Below, in pieces: positions 50,742 to 59,647 of a DNA stretch of 64,000 nt. The DNA is from Gammaproteobacteria bacterium (lineage in GTDB: Bacteria; Pseudomonadota; Gammaproteobacteria; Steroidobacterales; Foliamicaceae), in contig WTGP01000043.1 of NCBI GenBank assembly GCA_011523505.1, positions 24,187-88,186 on the forward strand. The letters run 5' to 3'. The stretch's first letter is position 1. Each line of letters starts with the position of its first letter. A model generated the notes under the pieces. The model was not told the DNA's origin. It did not search any database and saw only the letters and a list, made by a program, of their open reading frames with translations. A program made the translations under genes and the position numbers.

Positions 50742-51755
50742 TCAGTTCGCCGCGGCTTTGGGCAACAGATTCTGACTGCGCAACTGCCTGACCAGGCGCG
50801 CAAGGACGTCGCGGCGATACGCGTCCTTGTCGGTTTCGCTCCAATCGTACAGGCCCACGCCTTCACGCAGGCCGTTTCGTCCCGCGCGCATGTTGTCCTC
50901 GATGATCCGGGGGGCGGCATAGCGATCGTCATCCAGCGCTTCGGACAGGTAACGGCTGGCGTAGTGCAGTGTCTCGTTGCCGCCGTAGTCGATGAACTCG
51001 GCCACCCCCATTCCGGCGTAGCGCACTCCGAGGCCCCGCCGGGTAGCGCGGTCGATCTCTTCGGCGGATGCAATACCCTGTTCGATCAAGCGCGCCACCT
51101 CGTTCATGAGCAGCACCTGCAGGCGCGGAACGATGTAGCCGGGCGCCGGCGCGCAAATTACCGGCGTCTTGCCGATATCCGTCAGCGTCCGGTGCAGGTT
51201 GTCCAGCGCATCCGGGGCGGTTCCGGGATGGGGCGACAACTCGACCAGGGGAATCAGGAAGGCGGGATTCAGCCAGTGCGCATTGAGGAAGCGCCCCGGC
51301 CGGGACGTACAGCCCGCCAGTTCGGTGGAGAGGAAGGTGGAGGTCGTGGAAGCCAGCACGGCATCCTCCGGCAAGTGGCGGCCGGCAAACTCCAGCGCGC
51401 TCTGCTTGGCATCCAGTACTTCGGGCACGCACTCGAAAGCCAGTCCCGCATTCGCCACCGCGTTGGCGGCTTCGGGCGCGAAAACAAACCGGATGCGATC
51501 CATGGTGCCGGCGATCAGCGAGGCGTCGAAAGCGCCGAGCTCCGCCAGGGCTTCGAGGTTTTCGGAAATTTCCATTAGCGCCGACCGTTCGAGTTCACGC
51601 GCCGCATCCTGCGCCCTTCCCTTGAGATCAATCAGCAGCACGGGGTGGCCGGCGAAAGCAAAGGCCTGCGCGATGCCACGTCCCATGCGCCCGGCTCCGA
51701 GGGCCGCGACGACGGACTGGTCGGCAATCGCCGCTCCTGCGCGTGCCGCGCTCAT
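50742..51755 (-). CDS. 3-hydroxyacyl-CoA dehydrogenase-like protein
   Basis: A 337-residue two-domain dehydrogenase. The NAD site is GAGRMGRGIAQAFA, followed by ECVPEVLDAKQSAL, STTSTFLSTELA, the HWLNPAFLIPLVEL active-site region and a C-terminal helical domain with PGYIVPRLQVLLMNE and GLGVRYAGMGVAEFIDYGG. It resembles short 3-hydroxybutyryl-CoA or L-carnitine/lambda-crystallin-type dehydrogenases; the substrate is open. The upstream extension (to 51860) is rejected; ATG at 51755 is in an ATGA overlap with the opine-dehydrogenase gene. Confidence 0.87.
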   Translation of the reverse strand: MSAARAGAAIADQSVVAALGAGRMGRGIAQAFAFAGHPVLLIDLKGRAQDAARELERSALMEISENLEALAELGAFDASLIAGTMDRIRFVFAPEAANAVANAGLAFECVPEVLDAKQSALEFAGRHLPEDAVLASTTSTFLSTELAGCTSRPGRFLNAHWLNPAFLIPLVELSPHPGTAPDALDNLHRTLTDIGKTPVICAPAPGYIVPRLQVLLMNEVARLIEQGIASAEEIDRATRRGLGVRYAGMGVAEFIDYGGNETLHYASRYLSEALDDDRYAAPRIIEDNMRAGRNGLREGVGLYDWSETDKDAYRRDVLARLVRQLRSQNLLPKAAAN

Positions 51756-52831
51756 TCCCCGAACCCCGTGTTGAGCAGTTGCTTCAGGGAGGCTGCATCC
51801 AGCCTCTCCAGGCCCAGCGCTTCCAGCGTGCGTGGGCCGGCCAGAAAGTCGTGACCGCAAACGGCCGAGCCCATCGCCAGCAAGCCGCGGGCCACGGGCG
51901 CGTCGACGCCGGCCCGATCCGCCACCGAGACCATGAACGCGAGACCCAGCGCCACGTCTTCACGCATGTAGCGATGCTCCTTGAGATCGATGTGTTCGCG
52001 CCAGTCGCCGCTGTCCACCAGCGCCTGATGGGCGTCCCCGTACATCCACCGGTCGGTTTCGTAATGGTCGCGCAATGGAAAATGGTACGGGGAGTAACCG
52101 AGAGACTCGCGAATCGCAATGCGCTCTTCGTCCAGCGCATTGGTGACATGCCGCACGGACGCTTGCGTTCCCTCGTTGTGAATGTCCCACTCCGGGAAAT
52201 GTTCCAGCGGCCCTGCGTTCATCAGGATCAGCGGCGGATGGATGATCGGACCGGCGTTCATCAATGCGCCGGAAAGCACATCTTCCACCGGCTCCACCGA
52301 AGGGTATGCCGTCTGGAGGATTTCAACAGCCTCTTCGGTCCGCGCAGCGGGAAATACGCCGGTGGGAAGACGCCTGGCGCGAACCGTAATCGCAACCTCG
52401 CGTGGACCGTGCTTGCGCGTCAGATAGGGAAGCGTACCGGTCTCGGCGTAGAGGACATTCGCGGGGTTCCCGCAACGCCGGGTCCTGTCCGCCAGCAGAT
52501 AGCTGCCGAAGGTGCCGGGCGGGAGAAAAACCGCCTGGCCATCCACGAGATGCGGACACAACTCCCTTGCGATATCGGGCTGGGCGAAAGCCGGCAACGG
52601 GATCAGGATCAGCTCCGCACCGCTTACCGCCTCTCGCATGTCTGCCGTCGCCATGGCGAGAGGGACTTCTCGCCGTCCGGCGCTATCCTTGAGGATAGTG
52701 CCGCCATGCTCGACCACCGGGCGCAGCGCCGCGGCATCGCGCCGCCAGAGCCTCACCGAGTGACCCTGCTCGGACAGGTCGGCGGCTGCCGCATAGCAGC
52801 CCGCTCCGCCGCCGAGCACTGCGATCTTCAT
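51752..52831 (-). CDS. NAD(P) octopine/nopaline dehydrogenase-family protein
   Basis: A 359-residue protein. The N-terminal Rossmann site is MKIAVLGGGAGCYAAAADL, followed by IPLPAFAQPD, and a C-terminal opine-dehydrogenase domain (LSGALMNAGPIIHPPLILMNAG; YSPYHFPLRDHYETDRWMYGD). Family members oxidise or form N-(carboxyalkyl)amino acids. His and Asp residues around the second domain could form the catalytic pair. ATG at 52831 starts directly at the first beta-strand. It is co-directional and coupled with the hydroxyacyl-CoA dehydrogenase-like gene and follows a TonB receptor by 66 bases. Confidence 0.87.
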   Translation of the reverse strand: MKIAVLGGGAGCYAAAADLSEQGHSVRLWRRDAAALRPVVEHGGTILKDSAGRREVPLAMATADMREAVSGAELILIPLPAFAQPDIARELCPHLVDGQAVFLPPGTFGSYLLADRTRRCGNPANVLYAETGTLPYLTRKHGPREVAITVRARRLPTGVFPAARTEEAVEILQTAYPSVEPVEDVLSGALMNAGPIIHPPLILMNAGPLEHFPEWDIHNEGTQASVRHVTNALDEERIAIRESLGYSPYHFPLRDHYETDRWMYGDAHQALVDSGDWREHIDLKEHRYMREDVALGLAFMVSVADRAGVDAPVARGLLAMGSAVCGHDFLAGPRTLEALGLERLDAASLKQLLNTGFGE

Positions 52832-52897
52832 CGGCGCTGGTGAGTGTGGCGCACCGCGAGGGACATGCCGCGAAGGACACGCCTTCGCTCCCAAGGC

Positions 52898-55273
52898 TCA
52901 GAAGCGGTAGCTTGCCGTCGCTCCGGCCATGCCCGGTTCCGCCACGTGCGACCACTGGGTTCCGTGGATACCGGGCGGCGGCGCAATCACCAGGCCGTCG
53001 AAGGGAATCTGGAAATTGCTCCAGGTCACGCGCTCGTCGCCGCAATTCCGGCACCAAACCGAAAATTCCCAGGACTCGCTGCGGACGCCCGCCCGCGCGT
53101 TGAGGAGCGTAAAGCCTTCCTGCACCCGGTCGGCCACCGGTTCGGTAAAGTTGTAGTAGTCGTCCCGGAAGTAGGCGTTGCCGGAAAAGAACAGGCTCCA
53201 GCCGTCACTGACGGGACGCTCAAAGTCCAGGCCCAACGATCCGGTGAAGTTGGACGAGAACGGGATGTCTTCGCCCCCCAGGGGCAAAAAGCCCGGCGTC
53301 AGCGGCGGAAGCCCGTCCGCGAAAGTGGCATCCAGCCATTGCAGGGAGGCGTGAACGCTGACGTTTTCGCTGACCACCAGCGTGGACTCAAGCTCCACTC
53401 CCCGCGAGCGTGCGCCCTCGATATTGACCACGGCAAAAGCGCCGTCGGCGCGCAGGGTCTGCGTCTGCAGGTTGTCGAAATCGGTGTTCCAGGCCGCCAG
53501 GTTCAGGCGCAGCCGCCGATCGAGAAGCTCCGACTTGAGCCCCGCTTCGAAGTGGTCGGCGGTCTCCGGCTCAAAGGTGGGGGAGAACATCGGGCCCGCG
53601 CACAGCGGTCCGAACAGCGGCGTGGTTCCCGGCGCGCAGCCGAATACGGGATGCCCGAGAACGGCCGCGTTGCCGGCGGCGTCGCGCGTCATGCTGATGC
53701 CACCGGACTTGTAGCCGCGGCTGTAGGTTGCAAACAGCATGACGTTGTCCGACGGCCGGAAGTCGACGCTTGCCGTGTAGGTCGGCTCGCTCTCGTCCGT
53801 GCTGGCGTCGTAGTCATAGACCACTGCCAGCGGCAATGAATTGAAAATCCCGAACGCGTTGGTCAGCGGATGGTCGCTGACCATCGTGCCATCCTTCTCG
53901 TCGCTGGAGTAGCGCGCGCCTGCGGTCAGCGACCATTGTTCGTTCAGCGCTACGCGCACATGCGCGAACAGGGCGCTGCTGTTGATTTCCTGCTCGAAGG
54001 CGTGGTGAAAGGCGCGGCCCGGGCGGTTGCCGAAAAGGCCGGGGGCGAAGAACGGCCAGGAGGTAATCTGCGGTCCCCAGATGAACTCGTTGATCAGCTC
54101 GATGTTCTCGCGCGAGACGAACCCGCCCACCATCCAGTCGATATTTCCGCTGGCGCCGGCCAGCCTCAGTTCCTCGGACACCAGGCTTACCTCGGGAAGA
54201 CTCTGGTTGCTGCGCAGAGCGTCCACGCCCGAGAAGTCGTTGTCCTTGACGTTCGTGTCCTCGAAATTGCGCCAGCCGGTAATGGAGGTAAGCGTCATTC
54301 CGCCAAGTTCCAGCGTGGCTTCCACGCTGATTCCGGCATCGTCGGCGTCGTATTCGGGCGGCAAATTGGATTCCGCCACCAGGGCGTCAAGGTCCGGCGG
54401 ATTGACGATTCCCGAGCCTGCGGCAGCGGCGGCAGCGCCATTGACCAGCGGACTGAGGGGATCGTTGACGATGCGAAGCGGCGTGCAACAGATTTCGGAG
54501 AGCGTCGCGTAGTCCGCGGTTACATGCACCTGCAGGCTGTCGGACACGATGAACAGCGCCTGGGCCTTCAGCGCAAAGCGGTCCAGGTCGTGGATTGCCT
54601 CGTCGGAGTTGATCAGGTCCAGCCAGCCGTCGCCCTGCGCGTACGTCGCGGCAAATCGAAACGCGACGCTGTCGCTGGCCACCAGGTTTACCGAGCCCTT
54701 GATGCGATACCGTCCGTACTCCTCGAAACCCGCTTCGACCATGCCATCCGGGCCTTCGAAGTCGGGCTTGCGGCTTATGAAGTGTATGACTCCCGCCGTC
54801 GTGTTCTTCCCGAACAGCGTGCCTTGCGGGCCCTTCAGGACCTCAACGCGCTCCAGGTCCAGAAAATCGGACGCCGACAGCAGCCCGGAGCGGCTTCGGT
54901 ACACCCCGTCCACGAACGCCGCAACCGCCGGGTCGAAACCCATGTTGAACACCGAGTTGCCCAGCCCACGCAGGGCAAAGGCAGTGCCCTGGGAGGGTGG
55001 GTCCACCGCGTTGACCTCAAGGGAGGGCACGATAGCCTGCAGGTCATAGATGTCGGTCACCAGGTTGGCGGCCAACGCTTCCGCGCCGACGGCCGTTACG
55101 GAAATCGGTACGTCCATCAGTGATTGTTCGCGTTTCTGCGCGGTCACAACGATTTCCTCCAGGGCCGGTTGCTGGGCCGCCAGGGCCGATGCGGCCAGAA
55201 GCAACGCGAGGGGCGGGAGGTGGCGCGCGGGGTGCCTTGTCCGGCGAGCGCAGCGGATTTCAGAAGGTTTCAT
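52898..55273 (-). CDS. TonB-dependent receptor
   Basis: A 791-residue outer-membrane receptor: signal peptide (about 1-34, ending ALAAQ), TonB-box region LEEIVVTAQKR, plug (FALRGLGNSVFNMGFDPAVAAFVDG, RVEVLKGPQGTLFGKNTTAGVI) and a barrel ending in ASYRF. The reading frame is open upstream to 55459, but the ATG at 55273, with GGAGG 11 bases before it, gives the only proper signal peptide. It is in line with the opine- and hydroxyacyl-type dehydrogenase genes and may take up their substrate. Confidence 0.92.
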   Translation of the reverse strand: MKPSEIRCARRTRHPARHLPPLALLLAASALAAQQPALEEIVVTAQKREQSLMDVPISVTAVGAEALAANLVTDIYDLQAIVPSLEVNAVDPPSQGTAFALRGLGNSVFNMGFDPAVAAFVDGVYRSRSGLLSASDFLDLERVEVLKGPQGTLFGKNTTAGVIHFISRKPDFEGPDGMVEAGFEEYGRYRIKGSVNLVASDSVAFRFAATYAQGDGWLDLINSDEAIHDLDRFALKAQALFIVSDSLQVHVTADYATLSEICCTPLRIVNDPLSPLVNGAAAAAAGSGIVNPPDLDALVAESNLPPEYDADDAGISVEATLELGGMTLTSITGWRNFEDTNVKDNDFSGVDALRSNQSLPEVSLVSEELRLAGASGNIDWMVGGFVSRENIELINEFIWGPQITSWPFFAPGLFGNRPGRAFHHAFEQEINSSALFAHVRVALNEQWSLTAGARYSSDEKDGTMVSDHPLTNAFGIFNSLPLAVVYDYDASTDESEPTYTASVDFRPSDNVMLFATYSRGYKSGGISMTRDAAGNAAVLGHPVFGCAPGTTPLFGPLCAGPMFSPTFEPETADHFEAGLKSELLDRRLRLNLAAWNTDFDNLQTQTLRADGAFAVVNIEGARSRGVELESTLVVSENVSVHASLQWLDATFADGLPPLTPGFLPLGGEDIPFSSNFTGSLGLDFERPVSDGWSLFFSGNAYFRDDYYNFTEPVADRVQEGFTLLNARAGVRSESWEFSVWCRNCGDERVTWSNFQIPFDGLVIAPPPGIHGTQWSHVAEPGMAGATASYRF

Positions 55274-55400
55274 GTCAAACGAGATCCTCCACGAGGAGTT
55301 GGTTCGCAGAAAAAGGGCCGGTTGCCCGGCACCGCCCGAAGTGTACCCGGCTGGCCGGATTCGGCAAAACACGCAATCTTCCGGATCTGTGGAATGCCGG

Positions 55401-55916
55401 CTAGCGGCGGGCGAAGGAATTGGTCCAGACGGCCCAGGTGGTGAGGCCCAGGAGGGCAAGCAGGACCCAGCCGGGCATCGACAGTCCGAGCAGCGACCAG
55501 TCCACTTCGGCGCATTCGCCGGACGCGGTGAGAGCTTCGCGGACGGCGGTGATCACGCCGAAGTTCTCGACGATGAAATCGAAGCTGGCGCCGCAGGGCG
55601 GCACGGTTCCTTCGGGCTGGCTCTGGATCCAGAGGTGACGTATCGCCACGCCGCCGCCGGCCAGCCCGACGCCGCCGCATAGCACCGAGTAGGCATGCCG
55701 GAACCAGTTAGCCGGGCGATGCACGGCCGCGAGCAGGAAAGCCAGGCCCATCCCTGCCACCGCAAGTCGTTGCAGGATGCACAGCGGGCAGGGCTCGTAG
55801 CCCTGGACGTGCTCGGCGAACAGCGCGTAGCCGAACAGCAGGAAACAGGCGGCCGCGCCCAGCAGGTTCAGAGGGCGGGAGCCGGCATTGAGCAGTTTGA
55901 CGATCAGCGACTTCAT
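55401..55916 (-). CDS. dsbB: Disulfide bond formation protein DsbB
   Basis: A 171-residue, four-helix inner-membrane enzyme that reoxidises DsbA and passes electrons to quinone. The first periplasmic pair is in EPCPLCILQR, the second in VPPCGASF and SGECAEVDW. The helices and loop lengths are as expected. ATG at 55916 is chosen over the upstream frame-open ATG at 55937. Its start overlaps the end of the iorB-type gene by four bases, although no functional link is known. Confidence 0.92.
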   Translation of the reverse strand: MKSLIVKLLNAGSRPLNLLGAAACFLLFGYALFAEHVQGYEPCPLCILQRLAVAGMGLAFLLAAVHRPANWFRHAYSVLCGGVGLAGGGVAIRHLWIQSQPEGTVPPCGASFDFIVENFGVITAVREALTASGECAEVDWSLLGLSMPGWVLLALLGLTTWAVWTNSFARR

Positions 55917-57457
55917 CCGTGTGGCGGATTCTCGCACAATCGGGCCAGCGTGGTTTCGAATTCACGGCCTTCCTCATCGGCCAGCGCCGCATCGCGCAAC
56001 TCGCGCACGGCGCTTGCAGGTTCCGACCTGTATCGCAGAGCCGGCAGCGCCCCGCGGATGGCCTCGTAGCGGCCCAGGCCCCGCTCGAAGGTCTCGCCGT
56101 AGCCCTTCACCAGTTGCTGGCAGGCCGCCATCTCCACCGCAAGCCCGTAGTCCTGCGGGGCCAGTTCCGCCAGCGTGGCCAGCCATTCGCGAATACGCTC
56201 GTCCTCCTCGCGGTAGCGCAGGGAGCTCAGCCGCCAGGCGCGCGTGCGCGCCATCGCGCGCATCAGGAGGTATCCCCAGAGACGGTCGGTGGAGACCTTC
56301 CTGCCGCCGGTGAAGGCCTGCAGTATCCGGCGGGTGTAGCCCCACCTCATCAGCGGCGCACCCAGCCAGGCCGGCAGGCTGCCGCAGATTTCCTCCACCC
56401 GCGGACTCAGGTAGTCCACGATCCGCATGAGCCGGCCGCCGCCGGCGCCGACTTCCGCCTGCACGCGGGCAAAGCGGGCCGCGCGGGTCTTGAGGTCCGC
56501 GACCCGCGCCGTGTCCTCGTAGCTCATCCACAGCGCCAGGCCGCGGGCGGTTTCGAGCAGCAGCGTGTATTGGCGCGCCGCGCTGTCGAGTTCCAGGATG
56601 GAGCGCAGCCGGTCGAGATACAGGCCGGCGTAGCGGTGGTTCTGATAGTCCACCAGGCGATGCACGCCGATTCCCAGCAGGTCCGCGCAGGCGCCGGGGA
56701 ACTCCTTCGATACTCGCTCCATCAACGCTTTCGCTTTCGGGTTGCGGGGAACCGGCGCCGGGTCGTACGGCGGTGCGGAGTCGGGACTCGCCTCGGCGGC
56801 ATCGCCGCCGGCCGCAGCCTGGGCGCGCGCCTTGCCGGCTTCGTACGCGGCGAGATTGCGCTCCAGCGCCCGGCCGCTGGCCCGTATCGCCTGCTCGCAG
56901 GCTTCGGCCGAAAACGGCAGGGCGCCGGAGCCCGCCAGGGCGCCCAGCACGACCGAACTGATCACGCTGCGGTGTTCCCGGGCCAGGGCCTCCATGTCCA
57001 GCGCGACCAGGCGCTTCGCGCTGGCCCGCGCCACCTGGAGGACGGAATCGCTGTCGGCGAGCCCGTCGCCGAGCGCCGACTTCTCGCCGATGGTGAAAAC
57101 CCGGTGGGTGGACGCTACCAGGGTCGTGCGCTCGCGCGTCACCAGTCCACGCTGTACGGCGCGGCCCGCTTCCATCAGTTCCGAGGCGACCACGAGGTCC
57201 ACGTCGCCCGGCTGCGGCATGAGTGCAAGCACCGGGTCCGCGCCCGCCGCCTCGGCGGCCGCTCGGGGGAAGAATTCGAGGTAATAGAGGGTGGCGCCGG
57301 TGCGCTGGGCTACGCCCGGCACCGAAGTCGCTTGCGCTATGAACCCGCCGGCCTCGGCCGCGTCCAGCAGCCATTGCGTCAATACGCCGCCTCCCTGGCC
57401 GCCGAGGGCGGCGATCGCCAGCTTGAAGACCCGGGGAGCCGGTTCTCCTTCTACCAC
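55913..57457 (-). CDS. iorB: Indolepyruvate oxidoreductase, beta-type subunit with C-terminal extension
   Basis: A 514-residue protein. The first about 190 residues form the gamma-type domain of 2-oxoacid:ferredoxin oxidoreductases (ALGGQGGGVLTQWL, QATSVPGVAQRTGATLYYLE, HRSVISSVVLGALAGSGALPF). The remainder, starting around residue 220 after an Ala-rich linker, resembles the DUF6537 extension found in long IorB proteins. The standard IorB is about 200 residues, so the extension is notable. GTG at 57457 overlaps the iorA stop. With IorA it would decarboxylate aryl-pyruvates to aryl-acetyl-CoA. Confidence 0.88.
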   Translation of the reverse strand: MVEGEPAPRVFKLAIAALGGQGGGVLTQWLLDAAEAGGFIAQATSVPGVAQRTGATLYYLEFFPRAAAEAAGADPVLALMPQPGDVDLVVASELMEAGRAVQRGLVTRERTTLVASTHRVFTIGEKSALGDGLADSDSVLQVARASAKRLVALDMEALAREHRSVISSVVLGALAGSGALPFSAEACEQAIRASGRALERNLAAYEAGKARAQAAAGGDAAEASPDSAPPYDPAPVPRNPKAKALMERVSKEFPGACADLLGIGVHRLVDYQNHRYAGLYLDRLRSILELDSAARQYTLLLETARGLALWMSYEDTARVADLKTRAARFARVQAEVGAGGGRLMRIVDYLSPRVEEICGSLPAWLGAPLMRWGYTRRILQAFTGGRKVSTDRLWGYLLMRAMARTRAWRLSSLRYREEDERIREWLATLAELAPQDYGLAVEMAACQQLVKGYGETFERGLGRYEAIRGALPALRYRSEPASAVRELRDAALADEEGREFETTLARLCENPPHG

Positions 57458-59577
57458 GCGAGGGCCCGTTTGCGCTGGGTGCGTCTTTGCAGAAAGCCGA
57501 TCACTGCGCGGCGCAGCCCCTGCATGAACCGCTCGACTGCGCCCGGGTTGTCCACCAGTTCGGCGTGGTAGAAGGATGGGCAGAGCACGGCCGCGTGCGC
57601 GACCTCGCCGCATACACCGCAGCCCACGCAGTCGTAGTCCACCGCCGCCACCGGCGCGCTTCGCAAGGGATCGGGGTTCGGTTTGACGGTCAGGGACGGG
57701 CAGCCGGACAGGCGGATGCAGGAGTGATCGCCGGTGCAGGTTTCCGCGTCCACGCCGTAGTGCTTGCGCGCGACCCGCATGCCGGCCTTGCGCCGCCGGT
57801 TGAGCAGCGGCCGGATACGCCGCTGGCGATTGAGCTGGCACTCGCCCTGGGCCACGATCACCTTGGGCCCCTTCTCGCGCGTGCTCATGGCCTCGCGCAG
57901 GATTCTGAGCGTGCCCTTCATGTCGTAGGTGTTGAGGCTGCGCACCCAGCGCACGCCCACGCCGCGCACGGCATCGGCGATCGAGAGGCGGGCGGTGCGG
58001 CGCGGGGCATCGGCCTCCGACGAGGGGACCCACTGTCCGCCGGTGGCTGCGGCGTAGCCGTTGTCCACGATGACGGTCACGCCGTCGTGCTCGTTGAACA
58101 CCGCGTTGCCGATGCCGCTGGTCAGGCCGTTGTGCCAGAAGCCCCCGTCGCCCATGATCGACACGGGACGCCGGTCGCCCTGCGTGTGCAACGCGGAGGC
58201 CGCAGCGCTGCCCAGGCCGTAGCCGAGAATGCTGGCGCCGAGGTTGAAGGGCTCGAGGCTGGCGAAGGAATGGCAGCCGATGTCGGCGCTAACGTGCACC
58301 GGGCCGATCTCCTTCTGCAGCAGCTTGAGCGAGGAGAACAGCGGACGCTCGGGGCAGCCGGTGCAAAGGCCGGACGGCCGTTCCGGCACCCTGGCGGCCA
58401 GTTGCGAGGCGGGCAGCAGGGGCCGCTCGGTGACGGGATTCAGCAGGCGGGGGCTGTGTTCCTCGACAAAGGCGCGGATTCCTTCCTTGAGCACCGCGCC
58501 GGTGTATTCGCCGGCCATGGGGAAGGGGCCCTTGCCGAGCACCCGGGTTTGCAGGTCGGCGCGGCGCAGGAACTGATGGGCGGCCTGCTCGATATGCTCG
58601 GGCTGGCCTTCCTCCACGATCAGCAGCGCGCGCTTGCCCGTCGCGAATTGCACGAATTCCTCCTCGATCAGGGGATAGGTGGCGTTGAGGACGTACAGGG
58701 GCAGCCGCGAGCCGCCGAAAGCGTCGGCCAGGCCCAGGTGTTCCAGGGCCCGCAGGACGCCGTTGTAAAGACCGCCCTGGAGCACGATCCCAAGATCGCT
58801 TTCCGGACCGTCTATGAATTCGTTGAGCCTGTTTTCCCGGATGAAGCGCACGGCGGCCGGCCAGCGCTCCTCGGTCTTCTCGCGTTCCTGCTCGTAGGTG
58901 TAGGGCGGCAGGATGATGCGCGATGGGTCGCGCTGCGGCGCATTGAGCGCGTCCGCGGCCGTGAACGGCGGCCGGCGGTTGTCGCTGGCGATAAAGCTCC
59001 CGTACAGATGGCAGGCGCGGATGCGCAGCATCAGCATTACCGGCGTATTGCTGGCCTCGGACAGCTCGAAGCCCTGCTGCACCGCGGTCACGATGCTGTC
59101 CAGCCGGGGTTTGGGATCGAGCAGCCAGAGCTGCGATTTCATCGCGAAGGCGTGCGTGCGCTCCTGCATGATGCTGGAGCCTTCGCCGTAGTCCTCGCCG
59201 AGAATGACAAGCGCGCCGCCCTTGACCCCCGCCGAGGCGAGATTGCCGAGCGCGTCGCTGGCCACGTTGGTGCCCACGGTGGATTTCCAGGTCACGGCGC
59301 CGCGCAAGGGGTAGTTGATGGAAGCGGCCAGCGTGGCTGCGGCGGTGGCTTCGCTGGCGCTGGACTCGAAGTGCACGCCCAGCTCGTCCAGGATTTCGCC
59401 GGCGTCGGCCAGCACGTCCATCAGGTGCGAGACCGGCGCGCCCTGGTAGCCGGCCACGTAGGCCACGCCGGACTGCAGCAGCGCCTTGGTGACCGCGAGT
59501 ATGCCCTCGCCGCGGAATTCCTCGCCCGCGGTCAGGCGCAGCAGTTCAACTTCCTTCGCGAATGATCGTTCGGCCAC
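57451..59577 (-). CDS. iorA: Indolepyruvate ferredoxin oxidoreductase alpha subunit
   Basis: A 708-residue TPP enzyme: N-terminal pyrimidine-binding domain (GYQGAPVSHLMDVLADAG), second TPP domain with the GDGGFWHNGLTSGIGNAVFN pattern, and a C-terminal ferredoxin domain with CTGDHSC and DCVGCGVCGE cysteine clusters for 4Fe-4S centres. It converts indolepyruvate or phenylpyruvate to the acyl-CoA, with electrons to ferredoxin. The start is GTG at 59577, with GGTGGAG upstream. It overlaps the following iorB. Confidence 0.93.
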   Translation of the reverse strand: MAERSFAKEVELLRLTAGEEFRGEGILAVTKALLQSGVAYVAGYQGAPVSHLMDVLADAGEILDELGVHFESSASEATAAATLAASINYPLRGAVTWKSTVGTNVASDALGNLASAGVKGGALVILGEDYGEGSSIMQERTHAFAMKSQLWLLDPKPRLDSIVTAVQQGFELSEASNTPVMLMLRIRACHLYGSFIASDNRRPPFTAADALNAPQRDPSRIILPPYTYEQEREKTEERWPAAVRFIRENRLNEFIDGPESDLGIVLQGGLYNGVLRALEHLGLADAFGGSRLPLYVLNATYPLIEEEFVQFATGKRALLIVEEGQPEHIEQAAHQFLRRADLQTRVLGKGPFPMAGEYTGAVLKEGIRAFVEEHSPRLLNPVTERPLLPASQLAARVPERPSGLCTGCPERPLFSSLKLLQKEIGPVHVSADIGCHSFASLEPFNLGASILGYGLGSAAASALHTQGDRRPVSIMGDGGFWHNGLTSGIGNAVFNEHDGVTVIVDNGYAAATGGQWVPSSEADAPRRTARLSIADAVRGVGVRWVRSLNTYDMKGTLRILREAMSTREKGPKVIVAQGECQLNRQRRIRPLLNRRRKAGMRVARKHYGVDAETCTGDHSCIRLSGCPSLTVKPNPDPLRSAPVAAVDYDCVGCGVCGEVAHAAVLCPSFYHAELVDNPGAVERFMQGLRRAVIGFLQRRTQRKRALAW

Positions 59578-59647
59578 CTTGCATCTCCACCGCGGTGCGG
59601 GCGGAACCGCGTCAAGTGTACTACCCGGCGTCCCGGCCCGGGTTTGT

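Noticed and set aside
57487..59565. A 692-codon plus-strand frame opposite iorA
   Set aside because: Antisense shadow with biased composition; iorA has all expected TPP and Fe-S motifs.
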